NCBI RefSeq assembly: GCF_014190805.1
Contig: NZ_JACHVQ010000001.1
Location: forward strand, 682,001 to 746,000
DNA length: 64,000 nucleotides
Reading direction: 5' to 3'
DNA from: Flexivirga oryzae
Lineage (GTDB): Bacteria; Actinomycetota; Actinomycetes; Actinomycetales; Dermatophilaceae
The notes below the pieces were generated by a model. The model was not told where the DNA came from, searched no databases, and was given only the letters and a program-made list of their open reading frames with translations. Positions 28,318 to 37,687 of this stretch are shown in pieces. Made by a program: the position numbers and the translations under genes. The stretch's first letter is position 1; every line of letters begins with the position of its first letter.

Positions 28318-31187
28318 TCACAGTCCTTCCGTCGAAGCCACCGGGTGGCCGGCCGGCACCACGACGAGCAGCGGGCGCAGGTTGCGGCGCTGTGGCCGTC
28401 GCTGCTCTGCGAGGCGCTGCTGCTCCTCTACCCCCATACGGCGCAATTTCAGCTCGTTCCGCTGGACCAAGGTGTCCGCCTCTTCGGCCCAGTTGCTCGC
28501 CCTGGTTGCCCATTCCTCGACCTGGCGGTCGGCTTCGTGCTCGGCCATCGTGAAGGTCTGCTCCAGGAAGCGCTCGGCCTGCTGCACCGCCCTCGGGATC
28601 AGTGCGTTCAGCGCTTCGGCGTCTCCGACCAGGCCCGGATTCGACATGACGGCGGTCACCCCAACTGCTTGCAGCATCGATGCCGCGGAGTCGTACGTCT
28701 CGATCAAAGTCAGCGGCGAGTCGGGCTCGAAAACCACCTGTAACCACGCGGAGGAGACCGCCTGTCCGGCACGGTTGGTGAGTGTGCCGTTGATCAGCAC
28801 GCTTGTCGTCTCGTTGTTGCCGCGGACCGCGAAGACCTCGCCCCGGCTGAGTGCGGCGAGGGTGCGGTCGCTGACCCAGTCGAGCACCGGGTGCAGCGGG
28901 CCGAGGTAGTGGGCCGACGGCCAGGACGACAACTGGTCGTCGCGCAGCGCTTCCGCCAGGAGCGCGTCGCCCTTCGCCTGGCTGGTGGCCAGCCGCATCC
29001 TCGTCGTCACCTCGCGCTCGCGCAGATAGCTCTGTGGAAGGGACGACAACCTGATTTTCAGATCACTCGGTGGTGTGATCTCAACGATGTTCTCGTGTGT
29101 GTGCTCGACCCAGCCGATCCCGCCGCCTCCGCCGGCGAGCGGTTTCTGATCCGGCCGCGGGTAGATCTGGGAGACTGCGTCACGCAGGAAGTCGACGGGT
29201 GCCGGGTACAGCCCGGATCCGCTTGGTGCCAGGCGTTTCTCGGTCGTTTCGGCTCCATCCGGGGTGACGCCGATGGCGAGTTGCGCGAGGAACGCCGTGA
29301 GGTCGCCACCGCTCACGACATCCTCCGGAGTCTCGAGCACCTCGTCCAGCTGCTTCCGCCCACGCAGGACGGCCAGGATCTGCTTCTCCTCGGCTGCCAC
29401 GTCGTACTCACCCATGATCGAGGCCGTGTCGCCGAGCGCCGTGTGGGCTTCGTGCTCCTTCTCGACCAGCGAACGCAACACCCGCACGTCACCGGAGAAG
29501 CGGTCGTTGCCGGTCTGCAGCAGCAGGGTCGTGATCTGCGGAGAGAACTTCGGCCGTAGCGGTCGATGCGGCCGTTGCGCTGCTCGATCCGGATCAGCGA
29601 CCAGGGGATGTCGAAGTGGATCAGCTCGTGGCACTGCCGGTGCAGGTTGACACCCTCACTGGCGACGTCTCCGGTCACGAGCACACGCAGGCGGGTCCCC
29701 TCCTGCTTGAACTCGTCGACGATCTCCTGCTGCTCGACATCACTGAGACCACCGTGCATGACACGGACCTGGTCGGCAGCCAGATTCAGATCCTTCATCA
29801 CACGCTCACGGAGCCACTTCAAAGTCGCGACCCGCTCGGCGAAGATGACTACCCGCGCCCTTGAATCAGGGGCGATACCAATGCGATCGAGCTCCTCGAG
29901 GAGCGCGGCATACTTGCCGGTCTTCGTGCTCTCGGCTCGCTCCGCGAGCTCGCGAAGGTGAATCAACGAATCGTGCTCGGTCACGTTCAAACCTTCTGCG
30001 CGCTTGAGCCGGTTGCTGCACGTCTCAGCCAGAGCCGCCGGGGAGGACAGAAACGCCTTGGCCAGTGTCCACCCGAAGAGCGCGTCGCCGCCTCTGCGCC
30101 CAGTGGAGTCGTAGAGCCAGTTGTCCGCCAACTCCTCGGCGATCTCGTCCTCCTCGACGGAGGCGGGCACCAGACGATTCACCGGCTCAAGGCGTTCTGC
30201 CCACTCACCACCGACCACCTCCGCCACCTCGGTCGAGTGACGGTGTCGGCGGACGACGAGCCGCTCGATGTCCTTCTGGTCGATCTCGCCGTCCGGAGCC
30301 ACGGAGGTCGGCTCGAGCAGCCGCATCAGCTCCGCGAACGAGCTCGCCTTGCCGTTGTGCGGTGTCGCACTCGCAAGAATCAGCGCGTCGGTCTGTGGCG
30401 CGAGAACCGTTGCGAGTCGGTTGTTCTGGGTCTTCGATCCGGTGATGTTGTGGGATTCGTCGATGACGACGGCGTCCCACCGGTGCTTGCGCAGGTGCGC
30501 CAGGTAGCGGTCGTTCTTCAGGGTGTCGATCGAGATGATGGCTCGTTTGTAGACGCTGAACGGGTTGCGGGACGCGGGCAGGCGCCGACGTACCTGCTGG
30601 ATGCCGAGCGAGTCGAGGCGGACGAACGGCAGGGCGAACCTGGTCCACATCTCCTGCTGCATCTGCTCCAGCACATGTCGGGGTGTGACGATCAGGATGC
30701 GTTCGCCGCGACCGCGCCGCACCAGCTCGGCCAGCAGCATCCCGATCTCCAGCGTCTTGCCCAGTCCGACCGCGTCCGCCAGCAGGATGCGTGGCCGCAG
30801 GATGTTCGGGTCGAGCGCCTTGCGGACAGCGCTGCGCTGGTATTCGAGGGTGTTCATCAGCATGCCGTCCGACACGGACAGGTTCGGGTCCCCGATAGGC
30901 AGTGGCATCTTGCGCAGCGTCGCCTCCAGCCACAGCCGCGCTCGTCGGTAGCCGGGGGAGTCGTCCGGCACGACTTTCGTCATACTCGGGTCGGCCACGG
31001 TGATCTCGTCCAGGCCTGAGCTGAACTGCGCGCTCGTGCCGGCAACCAACTCGGACAGTCCCTCGACGGTCACCAGCAGGCCGTCGCTGTTGTGCGAGAC
31101 CTGGGTGACCAACCACTCCTCGTCCCGCACGACCACGAGGGACCCGGGTGCGATGTTTTCCAGCGTCGAGTCCGCTTCCACCGTCAT
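28318..31187 (-). pseudogene. drmD: DrmD-like SNF2 helicase, frameshifted
   Basis: An SNF2-family SF2 helicase of the DISARM class 1 DrmD type. Motifs: Walker A LLADAVGLGKTLEIGMLL at about residue 136, VVIDESHNITGSKTQNNRL at about 245, SATPHNGKASSF, VMHGGLSDVEQQEIVDEF and motif VI IRIEQRNGRIDRYGR at about 535. Directly after motif VI the frame breaks at about 29549-29556 (TTCGGCCG on the plus strand), and the protein resumes in another frame as KFSPQITTLLLQTG through to 28318, giving about 955 residues if repaired. One missing base (CC for CCC) would fix it. As sequenced the C-terminal 410 residues are lost. Start ATG 31187 is nine bases after the upstream stop, with AGGA as a weak ribosome site. 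Confidence 0.82.
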
Positions 31188-31196
31188 GTAGGAATC

Positions 31197-32801
31197 CTAG
31201 GAGTCCAGCAGCTCTGGCTCGTGTGTGGGTTCTATTGCAGGAGTTTCGTTTTCGTTCGCTGCGGTGAGCAGTGGCGATTGCGGAACCTCGTCGCTCGGGA
31301 GGTTCATGAAGCTGCGGAGCAGTTGCACCAGTTTCTCCGCGTCCGATCGGCCCGTTTCCGAGTCGGAGGGGACGTCGAGCTTGAGGTGTACCTCGTCCTC
31401 TCGCAGGTAGACGTCGATGCTGACCTCTTTCCACTTGTCGTCGGCGGAAGACTTCACAAAACGAACATCGCTCGTCGAGAACGCCTGCCACGGCCCACCG
31501 TGCCGATCCACTTCGGACGCACGGGCAATCAAGAGCCGATCGGCTGTCGCTGCGATGTAGCGATCGCCTGCGAACGCGCCAATCGCGTCTCCGACGCCGA
31601 TTGCGAGCAGTTCCTCGGAGTCGTTGAGCTCCCACCGAAGGGACTCCGCGGCGCGTGCCTGTCGGTCGCCCTTCTCGATGAGCAGTAGCGACGCTTGGGG
31701 GAGCGGACGGGTCTTGTAACCGATCTCGTTCTCGAGAACATCCAGTCGCTTTAGGAATTCGCGGGAGGCTTCGGAGACCTTCCTTCGCGCGCTGTGAGCG
31801 CGCCCCACGGGTATGACCCGATTGCCGGAGAACTCGGCGAACAACGAGAATTGCTGGTGGAGAGTGGACGTCAGCTCGTAGACGTCCGAGGTCGACTGCT
31901 TCCAACCCACCTGCGCCTTGTCGACGATGTGCGAGATGAGAGCGTCGTTGGCCGGAGTGGTTTCGCTGCCTTCGTAGAGGTGACCTGCCCGTAGCCCCTG
32001 GTAGATGAACCACGCCTGTTGAACTGCGACGAGCGACAGCAGGTCTGCCAGGATCGCGTCGCCGTGCTCGGCAAGGAATTTCTCCCGATCGATGTGACTC
32101 TTCTGGGTCGCCAGCGCATTGACATGGTCGTCCACGGCGCGCCGGTCCCGTTTGCGTTCCCTGGTCAGGTCATCCTCGAGACCGGCGATGTTCTGCCACA
32201 CCCCGTCCGTCACTGCACCGACTGCCTGCGCCTCCTCGAGGGCATGACCGAGGGTCTCCCGCAGCGCAGACGCAGATGCCCAGCGCTCGTTGCGGATCTC
32301 CTTCAGGACCGCCTGGGTCAGTTGAATGTTGTCCTGCATCAAGGACTTCATCTCGGCGAGCTGGGCCTGAATCGCCAGCATCTGCAATGCCGGCCCCACA
32401 GCGCTGAGCCCACCCATTGCTTGCAGGTCTTTGACCGGCATCCAGCGTACGGACTGGGCGAACTTGCCGCTTGAATCCACCAGTGTGCCCAGGTTGAAGC
32501 CCCCGGACATCACCGGGTGTGCTGTCTCGAGCGCATTCAGTGTCTCCGGGGCGAGCTGCACAAGACCCTGCAGGTTTGCCTGCGCCATGAATAGCTGGCT
32601 TCCCAGATTGGCGACGCCGATGAGGTTGCTCATCGCCGACGTAAGGTCACGAGTTGCACGCTCAGGCATGATGGGGGTTTTCAACATTTCGAATCCGTCC
32701 GGCACGGACGGGCCGAACAACGCGCCGAAGCCGGGAGCTATTTCTACGAGGGCGTACTCGGGTGTCTCGTCCTCCGGTGTCGCTGCAGTGTCGTCGGTCA
32801 T
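31197..32801 (-). CDS. unrecognised 534-residue protein inside the DISARM core
   Basis: I do not recognise the family. Start ATG 32801 is set by GGAGG five bases upstream. Residues about 40-160 contain repeated mildly hydrophobic helices rich in Gly, Ala, Leu and Met (SNLIGVANLGSQLFMAQANL, GLSAVGPALQMLAIQAQLAE). Residues about 160-360 look like long charged helices, possibly coiled coil (LKEIRNERWASASALRETL). Residues about 400-500 resemble a PH-like beta fold (AGDRYIAATADRLLIAR, SIDVYLREDEVHLKLDV) followed by an amphipathic helix. No enzyme motif is visible. It sits between drmB and drmD with gaps of 18 and 9 bases, so it is co-expressed with them. A membrane-associating or structural partner is possible but unproven. 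Confidence 0.85.
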   Translation of the reverse strand: MTDDTAATPEDETPEYALVEIAPGFGALFGPSVPDGFEMLKTPIMPERATRDLTSAMSNLIGVANLGSQLFMAQANLQGLVQLAPETLNALETAHPVMSGGFNLGTLVDSSGKFAQSVRWMPVKDLQAMGGLSAVGPALQMLAIQAQLAEMKSLMQDNIQLTQAVLKEIRNERWASASALRETLGHALEEAQAVGAVTDGVWQNIAGLEDDLTRERKRDRRAVDDHVNALATQKSHIDREKFLAEHGDAILADLLSLVAVQQAWFIYQGLRAGHLYEGSETTPANDALISHIVDKAQVGWKQSTSDVYELTSTLHQQFSLFAEFSGNRVIPVGRAHSARRKVSEASREFLKRLDVLENEIGYKTRPLPQASLLLIEKGDRQARAAESLRWELNDSEELLAIGVGDAIGAFAGDRYIAATADRLLIARASEVDRHGGPWQAFSTSDVRFVKSSADDKWKEVSIDVYLREDEVHLKLDVPSDSETGRSDAEKLVQLLRSFMNLPSDEVPQSPLLTAANENETPAIEPTHEPELLDS

Positions 32802-32819
32802 GGCGTCCTCCAAGGGTTT

Positions 32820-34520
32820 TCAGAGCTTGATCAGGCCGTCAGGCTCGATCAGGCACTTGCGGTCGAGCACCAGATTGAACTGCTCGCAGCTGGTCTCGGG
32901 AAGCAGCAGGCATGCGTGGCAGGCTGACAGGTTCATACCGTCCACCCCGGACGCCCCGGACTCGATGCACACCGGGTCGGACGTGCACCACGTTGCGCGC
33001 GTGATCGCGGAGCGGAAGACGCTGTTGAACCGGTGCTTGTTGCTGAGCGCCGCGAGACCGCCGAGGCTGCCGGCGCTGTCCGCGGTGGCGGTGTAGATCA
33101 GGATGCCGGCCTGTCCTTCCTCCGCGTACACGCGCTCACGCAGTGATGCTGTCGGGTAGCCCGCGGTGAGTGAGCACTCGTCCAACAGCGCATGTGCCAG
33201 GGAGTGGAGCGCGAGCGAGCGGCCAGTCACCGTGAGGTGTGCGGCCAGCGACGTCGAGCTCAGCGTCTCCTGGCTCTCGAGGATCTGTCGCACACGGCTC
33301 TTCGCGAAATCGCTGTCGCACCATGCAGTGAGCGCATTCTCGTCGACCCTGAGGAACACGCCTTCGCCGAGCACCTCCATCGCGGGAAGCCACGACAGGT
33401 GGCCCGCGCTCAACTCAACGAGGTTGCTGTTGCTGTTGTCGGCGTCAGGATCGGCGGGAGTCACCCGGGAGAATCCGCGAAGCGCTCGTACCTCGCGCAA
33501 GCGAGACACGCGGGACACTTGGGAGATGATCGGTGGCACATTGCTATCGATGAGATCCACCTTTTCGCAGAGGAATAGCTTGCTGTCCTTGTCCGCCTCG
33601 CTCAAGCCCTGGACGAGTGCCGCATACTCCTCGGCACGCAGCTCGGAGTTGGTCGGTTTGCGCCGCTCTTGCAGAGGCTGCCGCAGCTCGGCGATGGCTG
33701 CAGCCAGGTCCTCCATCGTTAACCCCGGTGGTCTTCTCAGCTGTTGTGCGATGCCTGAAGCATCTGCATCAGGGGAGAACCGCTTGAGGATCGGCCGAAC
33801 CGCTTTCATGGCTCTGTCACGCACTGACGGGATGGAGATTGCTGAGCGAGTCGCGGCGAACCAGACGTTCGATGAACCTCGCTGCAGCGTCCGCAGTGTT
33901 CCATCGCAGGGGGACGCGCTGGTGGGCTCGGACGGCATCCAGGGCCTACGCCCACCGCATCCCTTGATCTCGCGGAGAGCGTTGACGCCGAAGGCTCCGT
34001 CGAGCGAGCGCCGTGCGCCGCACTGGCACACAACTTCCAGATCTGCCAGGGCGGACGACTCGCCCTTCGTTTTCAATGTGAGGTGGTGCTCGTCTGGCTC
34101 AACAGATTTGCCGTGGGCCCACCTGAGGTACGGGAAGTCCTCGATGTGTCCCTTTTCGCAGCAGGCCACGAATCGGGACGGGGTGATGGTTCCCCGGTTA
34201 CACGCGACACATGTCCGCAACGTCTTGGAGGTGAGCTTCCAGATCAGGTCGAGTCGTCGACACTTGGGGCAGAAACCCCAGGTCGGGAAGCGGACCACCG
34301 GGATGTCACCGTTTCGGCGTCCGCTCGACGGTTCGCGGAGCTCCTGCACACCGAGACTGGCTGCCAGGCGCGGCTCGTCCAGGACACGGCTGAACTGGGT
34401 CGGCCACTCGTCGAGACCGCAGATCATCACGCTGTCGTTCTCCGCGGGATAGAGAGACCCGACGCCGAAGGTAGATACAAGGGTTGTCCGGCGAGCTCGG
34501 GCGACGACTTTACTTGCCAC
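32820..34520 (-). CDS. drmB: DrmB, DUF1998 protein of DISARM
   Basis: A 566-residue protein with the DrmB layout. The N-terminal part has zinc-type pairs (FCPKCRRLDLIWK, CVACN) and CCEKGHIEDFPYLRWAHG, which is typical of the family. The C-terminal DUF1998 region contains GRSLALHSLAHALLDE, YTATADSAGSLGGLAAL and the final cysteine cluster ACHACLLLPETSCEQFN with LDRKCLIEP. DrmB works with the DrmA helicase; structural work on DISARM describes a DrmAB complex that binds DNA with a free 5' end. Start GTG 34520 is chosen because AGGAGGAG lies five bases upstream; a longer frame to 34565 is not needed. The start overlaps the drmA stop by 11 bases. Confidence 0.92.
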   Translation of the reverse strand: MASKVVARARRTTLVSTFGVGSLYPAENDSVMICGLDEWPTQFSRVLDEPRLAASLGVQELREPSSGRRNGDIPVVRFPTWGFCPKCRRLDLIWKLTSKTLRTCVACNRGTITPSRFVACCEKGHIEDFPYLRWAHGKSVEPDEHHLTLKTKGESSALADLEVVCQCGARRSLDGAFGVNALREIKGCGGRRPWMPSEPTSASPCDGTLRTLQRGSSNVWFAATRSAISIPSVRDRAMKAVRPILKRFSPDADASGIAQQLRRPPGLTMEDLAAAIAELRQPLQERRKPTNSELRAEEYAALVQGLSEADKDSKLFLCEKVDLIDSNVPPIISQVSRVSRLREVRALRGFSRVTPADPDADNSNSNLVELSAGHLSWLPAMEVLGEGVFLRVDENALTAWCDSDFAKSRVRQILESQETLSSTSLAAHLTVTGRSLALHSLAHALLDECSLTAGYPTASLRERVYAEEGQAGILIYTATADSAGSLGGLAALSNKHRFNSVFRSAITRATWCTSDPVCIESGASGVDGMNLSACHACLLLPETSCEQFNLVLDRKCLIEPDGLIKL

Positions 34521-37500
34521 GGGAACTCCTCCTGGATTTGATGAGAAAGAGGCTCGACTCTGCATCGACGTCGCGCATACTGGTCAGCGTCGGCCACGGT
34601 GGATCGGTCACGGGGAACTCGACAGAGTCGTCTTCATTGGCGCCCAGGGCTTTCGACGCCTCGACCAGAAGGGCGCCATCGGCCCGATCGAACCAGCCCT
34701 CGTAGTGCGTGGGCTCCGCGTCTTCCCACTGAGTCATGAGCTCTTCCAGCTCGTGCTTCACTCGATCTGCAGACTGATCGTCCGGAAGGTCTCTGACGGA
34801 AGCCCCGAGCGAGGCCGCGCGGTCGGTGATCCGCTGTGTGCAGGTGTCGAGGTCGTCCAGCCAGTTGTCGAGATCGCCGGCGGCCTTGCTGTCTGCAGCT
34901 GCCGCAACGGTCATCCGCGCCATTGACACGAGGACTCCGTGCAAGCCACGGTCTCGTGCACGGGGCGCGAAAGGAGTTGCGCCGGTTGCCTCGACATGTC
35001 GATAGAGCATCCGGTGATAGCCGGCAAAGTTCTCGTAGTGCGAGAGGTCCCGGCTGCGGGCACCGTTCAAGATGGCGACAACCAGGCCTGGGTCACGACG
35101 GCCGACGCGGGAGGTCGCTTGGATGTACTCAGAGGTGGTCTGTGGTTGACCCATGACCGCCATCAAGCCGAGTCGATCCACATCCACGCCGACGGAGATC
35201 ATGTTGGTTGCCAGAACGACGTCGGCACAGTCGGTTTCGCCGCGGCTGCGCGCCATGATCTGCAGCTCGCGGGGGATCTCGGTCGACTTCTTCCGAGAAG
35301 TCATTTCGCGCGGATTGCCGATGTCACGGGGCTCCTCGCCCCGACGGGTCGCAATGACCTTCATCTCGGCAGGGACGTCGTCGATGACTTGCATGTAGGC
35401 GCCGCCGAGGATACGCAGGCTGTTGAAGTAGCCGAGCAGCGTCCAGTAGAGGTCAGCAGCCTCGCCGTCTTCGGGGATCGCCGCCGCGCTCTGCAGCAAC
35501 GAGGCGTAGACACGGACCATCAGGGTCGTGTGACTGGTGCCGGCACCCAGCACACCGAGGTACTCGCGTGAACCCTTCTCGGTCCGTGGCGCTTCGACGG
35601 AGAAGTAGGAGTTGCGGTAGGTGCGTCCTGGTGGGGGGAACTGGTGAGCCTCGCGGTCGAAGACGGCGCGCACCTGCTCGGTGGCGCGGCGGATCGTCGC
35701 GGTGGAAGCGACGAGCTTGGGCTTGCTCGGGCGCGAGCAAGCGGCGTCCACCGCGGTCTCGTAGAGACCGACCATCGTGCCCAACGGTCCACTGATCAGG
35801 TGCAACTCGTCCTGGACGATCAGATCCGGTGGCGGCTCGGTCGCGCCGTTGGTCGTCGCACCGGCGCTCCCGAACAGGTTGGCGACCTCCCGCTTCCATG
35901 CCATGAGGGCAAACTTGTCGACGGTGCCGATCACCAGTGATGGTCGTTCACGGTAGACGTCCTCGTCGACGATGTGCACGGGCAGCCCACCGCCGAACTG
36001 ACAGCCGAGGTGCGGGCAGTAGACGTTCATCCGGCCGTCAGCGACGTCGTAGTTCTTGTAGGTGAGTTCCGTGCCGCACCAGGGGCACTGGCGCAGCTGG
36101 ACGGGGTCTGCAGTGTCCTCACTGTCATCGACCTTGCCGGTCTTCTGTCGGTTGAGGGCGCGTCGTGCATCGGCGAGGCTGTTGGGCGTCGAACTCTGCC
36201 CGACCCACAACCCGATCGAGATCGACCTCGCATCGGGGAGTTCCTGCCGTCGCAGCTGTTCGAGTGCGCAGATCAAACCAGTCGCGCGTTCGTACTGCTG
36301 CAGAGTGAGCAGGCGGAGGGTGTAGCGCATGATCACCGAGACGCCACCGTCGAGCGTGTTTCGGAGTCTGCGAAGCATGATTGAGATTGCTATCAGGCCG
36401 AGGTATGCCTCGGTCTTACCGCCACCGGTGGGAAACCAGAGCAGGTCGGCGATGTCTCGGTCCTGGGAGTTCGGGTCGGTCAGCCCACGCAGATTGACCA
36501 GGATGAAGGCGATCTGGAACGGTCGCCACGAGGCAGCTTTCACAGCGGACTGAGGAGGGTCCCCGACATTGCCGTTGCGATGGCGGTCCTGTCGGCTGCG
36601 CTGCTGCGCCATGGCGTGATTCATCAGGTTGAAGGCACGCCGTACGGCTGGGTCGTCCAGCAGAAGGGAGATGCCGTCCGCCATACGCTCCGCCGCAACC
36701 CTGGCTTCGCGCTTGTGGCGTTGCAGTGCCTCGGCGTTGGCGGGGGACAGACCGTTGTCGTCGAGATCGTTGATCCATGCTTCGTACGCGGTGACGAGCG
36801 AGCGGAGATCCTGCAGATCCTCGGACTTCGAAAGGTGCTCCATGCGCAGATCGATGCCGGCAGGTCCTGCAGGGTCGCTCAACAGAACTTCGTGACCGGG
36901 GACGAACGAGGTCCAGATCGAGGTGACGTCGTCGTTCCAGTCGACGCCGCACCCATGGCCGACGGCGTACGAGTGCACATCGCTGAACAGGAGACGCTGC
37001 GATGCCACCTCCAGATCATCCAGGCCCGCAACGACCGACTCGGGGCGCGCGATGAGCTCACCGGCCGGGGCAGTCACAGTGATCACGGGGTTGAACCAGC
37101 AGCGACCGTCTCGCTCTCCACGACTGGCGGTTGCCTCGTTGACGAGGGCGACAGTGATGGACACAGCTCCGTCTTTCGGCACACGGACCACCATGTGCAG
37201 ATGAAGGTCCAGGCCGTCGCTGACGGGCTTGGTGGTCGTCGCCGGGGCGCTGACGTCCACTTGGACCGGATCTGTGCTGATCGTGTCGCGAATCCACCGC
37301 TCCTTCCCAGCGACGTCCGAACGCAGGTAACGAGAGGCCTCGACCTTGATCCGAATGTCTGCTGCGGACTCCGCGGCGGCGAACGTGAGACCCATGGTGC
37401 GTGGGAAACGCACTCGTGCCAACGAAACCTGCGGATCTTCAGCCCCTTCCGTGGTCGGCGAGCCGGCGTCACCGTCGCCGCTCTTGTCGATGTCGACGTC

Positions 37501-37680
37501 CTCCGGACTGTCGGCAGTACCTGCGGTAGGGGTGGTGTCGATCTGTGGGTACAGCACTCCCACGACGAAGCGGGACATCGGCCGCTCGTCGAGCTCCTCG
37601 TCGAACTCGCCGCCCAACAGGTCTGCCCTCAGCCGGTCAACGACGAACTTGCGTGTCGCGTATGCATCTTGAAGCTTCAC
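34510..37680 (-). CDS. drmA: DrmA, DISARM helicase
   Basis: A 1056-residue SF2 helicase of the DrmA family. Motifs: ADLLWFPTGGGKTEAYLGL at about residue 415, LIVQDELHLISGPLGTM at about 622, SVGVDVDRLGLMAVMGQPQT and EYIQATSRVGRR at about 850. A cysteine cluster (CPWCGTELTYKNYD, YCPHLGCQFGG) lies between the two RecA-like halves. The start is taken as GTG 37680 (VKLQDAYATRKFVVDRL), matching the usual DrmA N terminus; the open frame to 38013 runs into the upstream gene. No strong ribosome site is seen, so coupling to the UvrD-like gene ending seven bases upstream is likely. With DrmB it forms the core complex of DISARM that acts on incoming phage DNA. Confidence 0.92.
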   Translation of the reverse strand: MKLQDAYATRKFVVDRLRADLLGGEFDEELDERPMSRFVVGVLYPQIDTTPTAGTADSPEDVDIDKSGDGDAGSPTTEGAEDPQVSLARVRFPRTMGLTFAAAESAADIRIKVEASRYLRSDVAGKERWIRDTISTDPVQVDVSAPATTTKPVSDGLDLHLHMVVRVPKDGAVSITVALVNEATASRGERDGRCWFNPVITVTAPAGELIARPESVVAGLDDLEVASQRLLFSDVHSYAVGHGCGVDWNDDVTSIWTSFVPGHEVLLSDPAGPAGIDLRMEHLSKSEDLQDLRSLVTAYEAWINDLDDNGLSPANAEALQRHKREARVAAERMADGISLLLDDPAVRRAFNLMNHAMAQQRSRQDRHRNGNVGDPPQSAVKAASWRPFQIAFILVNLRGLTDPNSQDRDIADLLWFPTGGGKTEAYLGLIAISIMLRRLRNTLDGGVSVIMRYTLRLLTLQQYERATGLICALEQLRRQELPDARSISIGLWVGQSSTPNSLADARRALNRQKTGKVDDSEDTADPVQLRQCPWCGTELTYKNYDVADGRMNVYCPHLGCQFGGGLPVHIVDEDVYRERPSLVIGTVDKFALMAWKREVANLFGSAGATTNGATEPPPDLIVQDELHLISGPLGTMVGLYETAVDAACSRPSKPKLVASTATIRRATEQVRAVFDREAHQFPPPGRTYRNSYFSVEAPRTEKGSREYLGVLGAGTSHTTLMVRVYASLLQSAAAIPEDGEAADLYWTLLGYFNSLRILGGAYMQVIDDVPAEMKVIATRRGEEPRDIGNPREMTSRKKSTEIPRELQIMARSRGETDCADVVLATNMISVGVDVDRLGLMAVMGQPQTTSEYIQATSRVGRRDPGLVVAILNGARSRDLSHYENFAGYHRMLYRHVEATGATPFAPRARDRGLHGVLVSMARMTVAAAADSKAAGDLDNWLDDLDTCTQRITDRAASLGASVRDLPDDQSADRVKHELEELMTQWEDAEPTHYEGWFDRADGALLVEASKALGANEDDSVEFPVTDPPWPTLTSMRDVDAESSLFLIKSRRSSRGK

Positions 37681-37687
37681 TGTTCGC

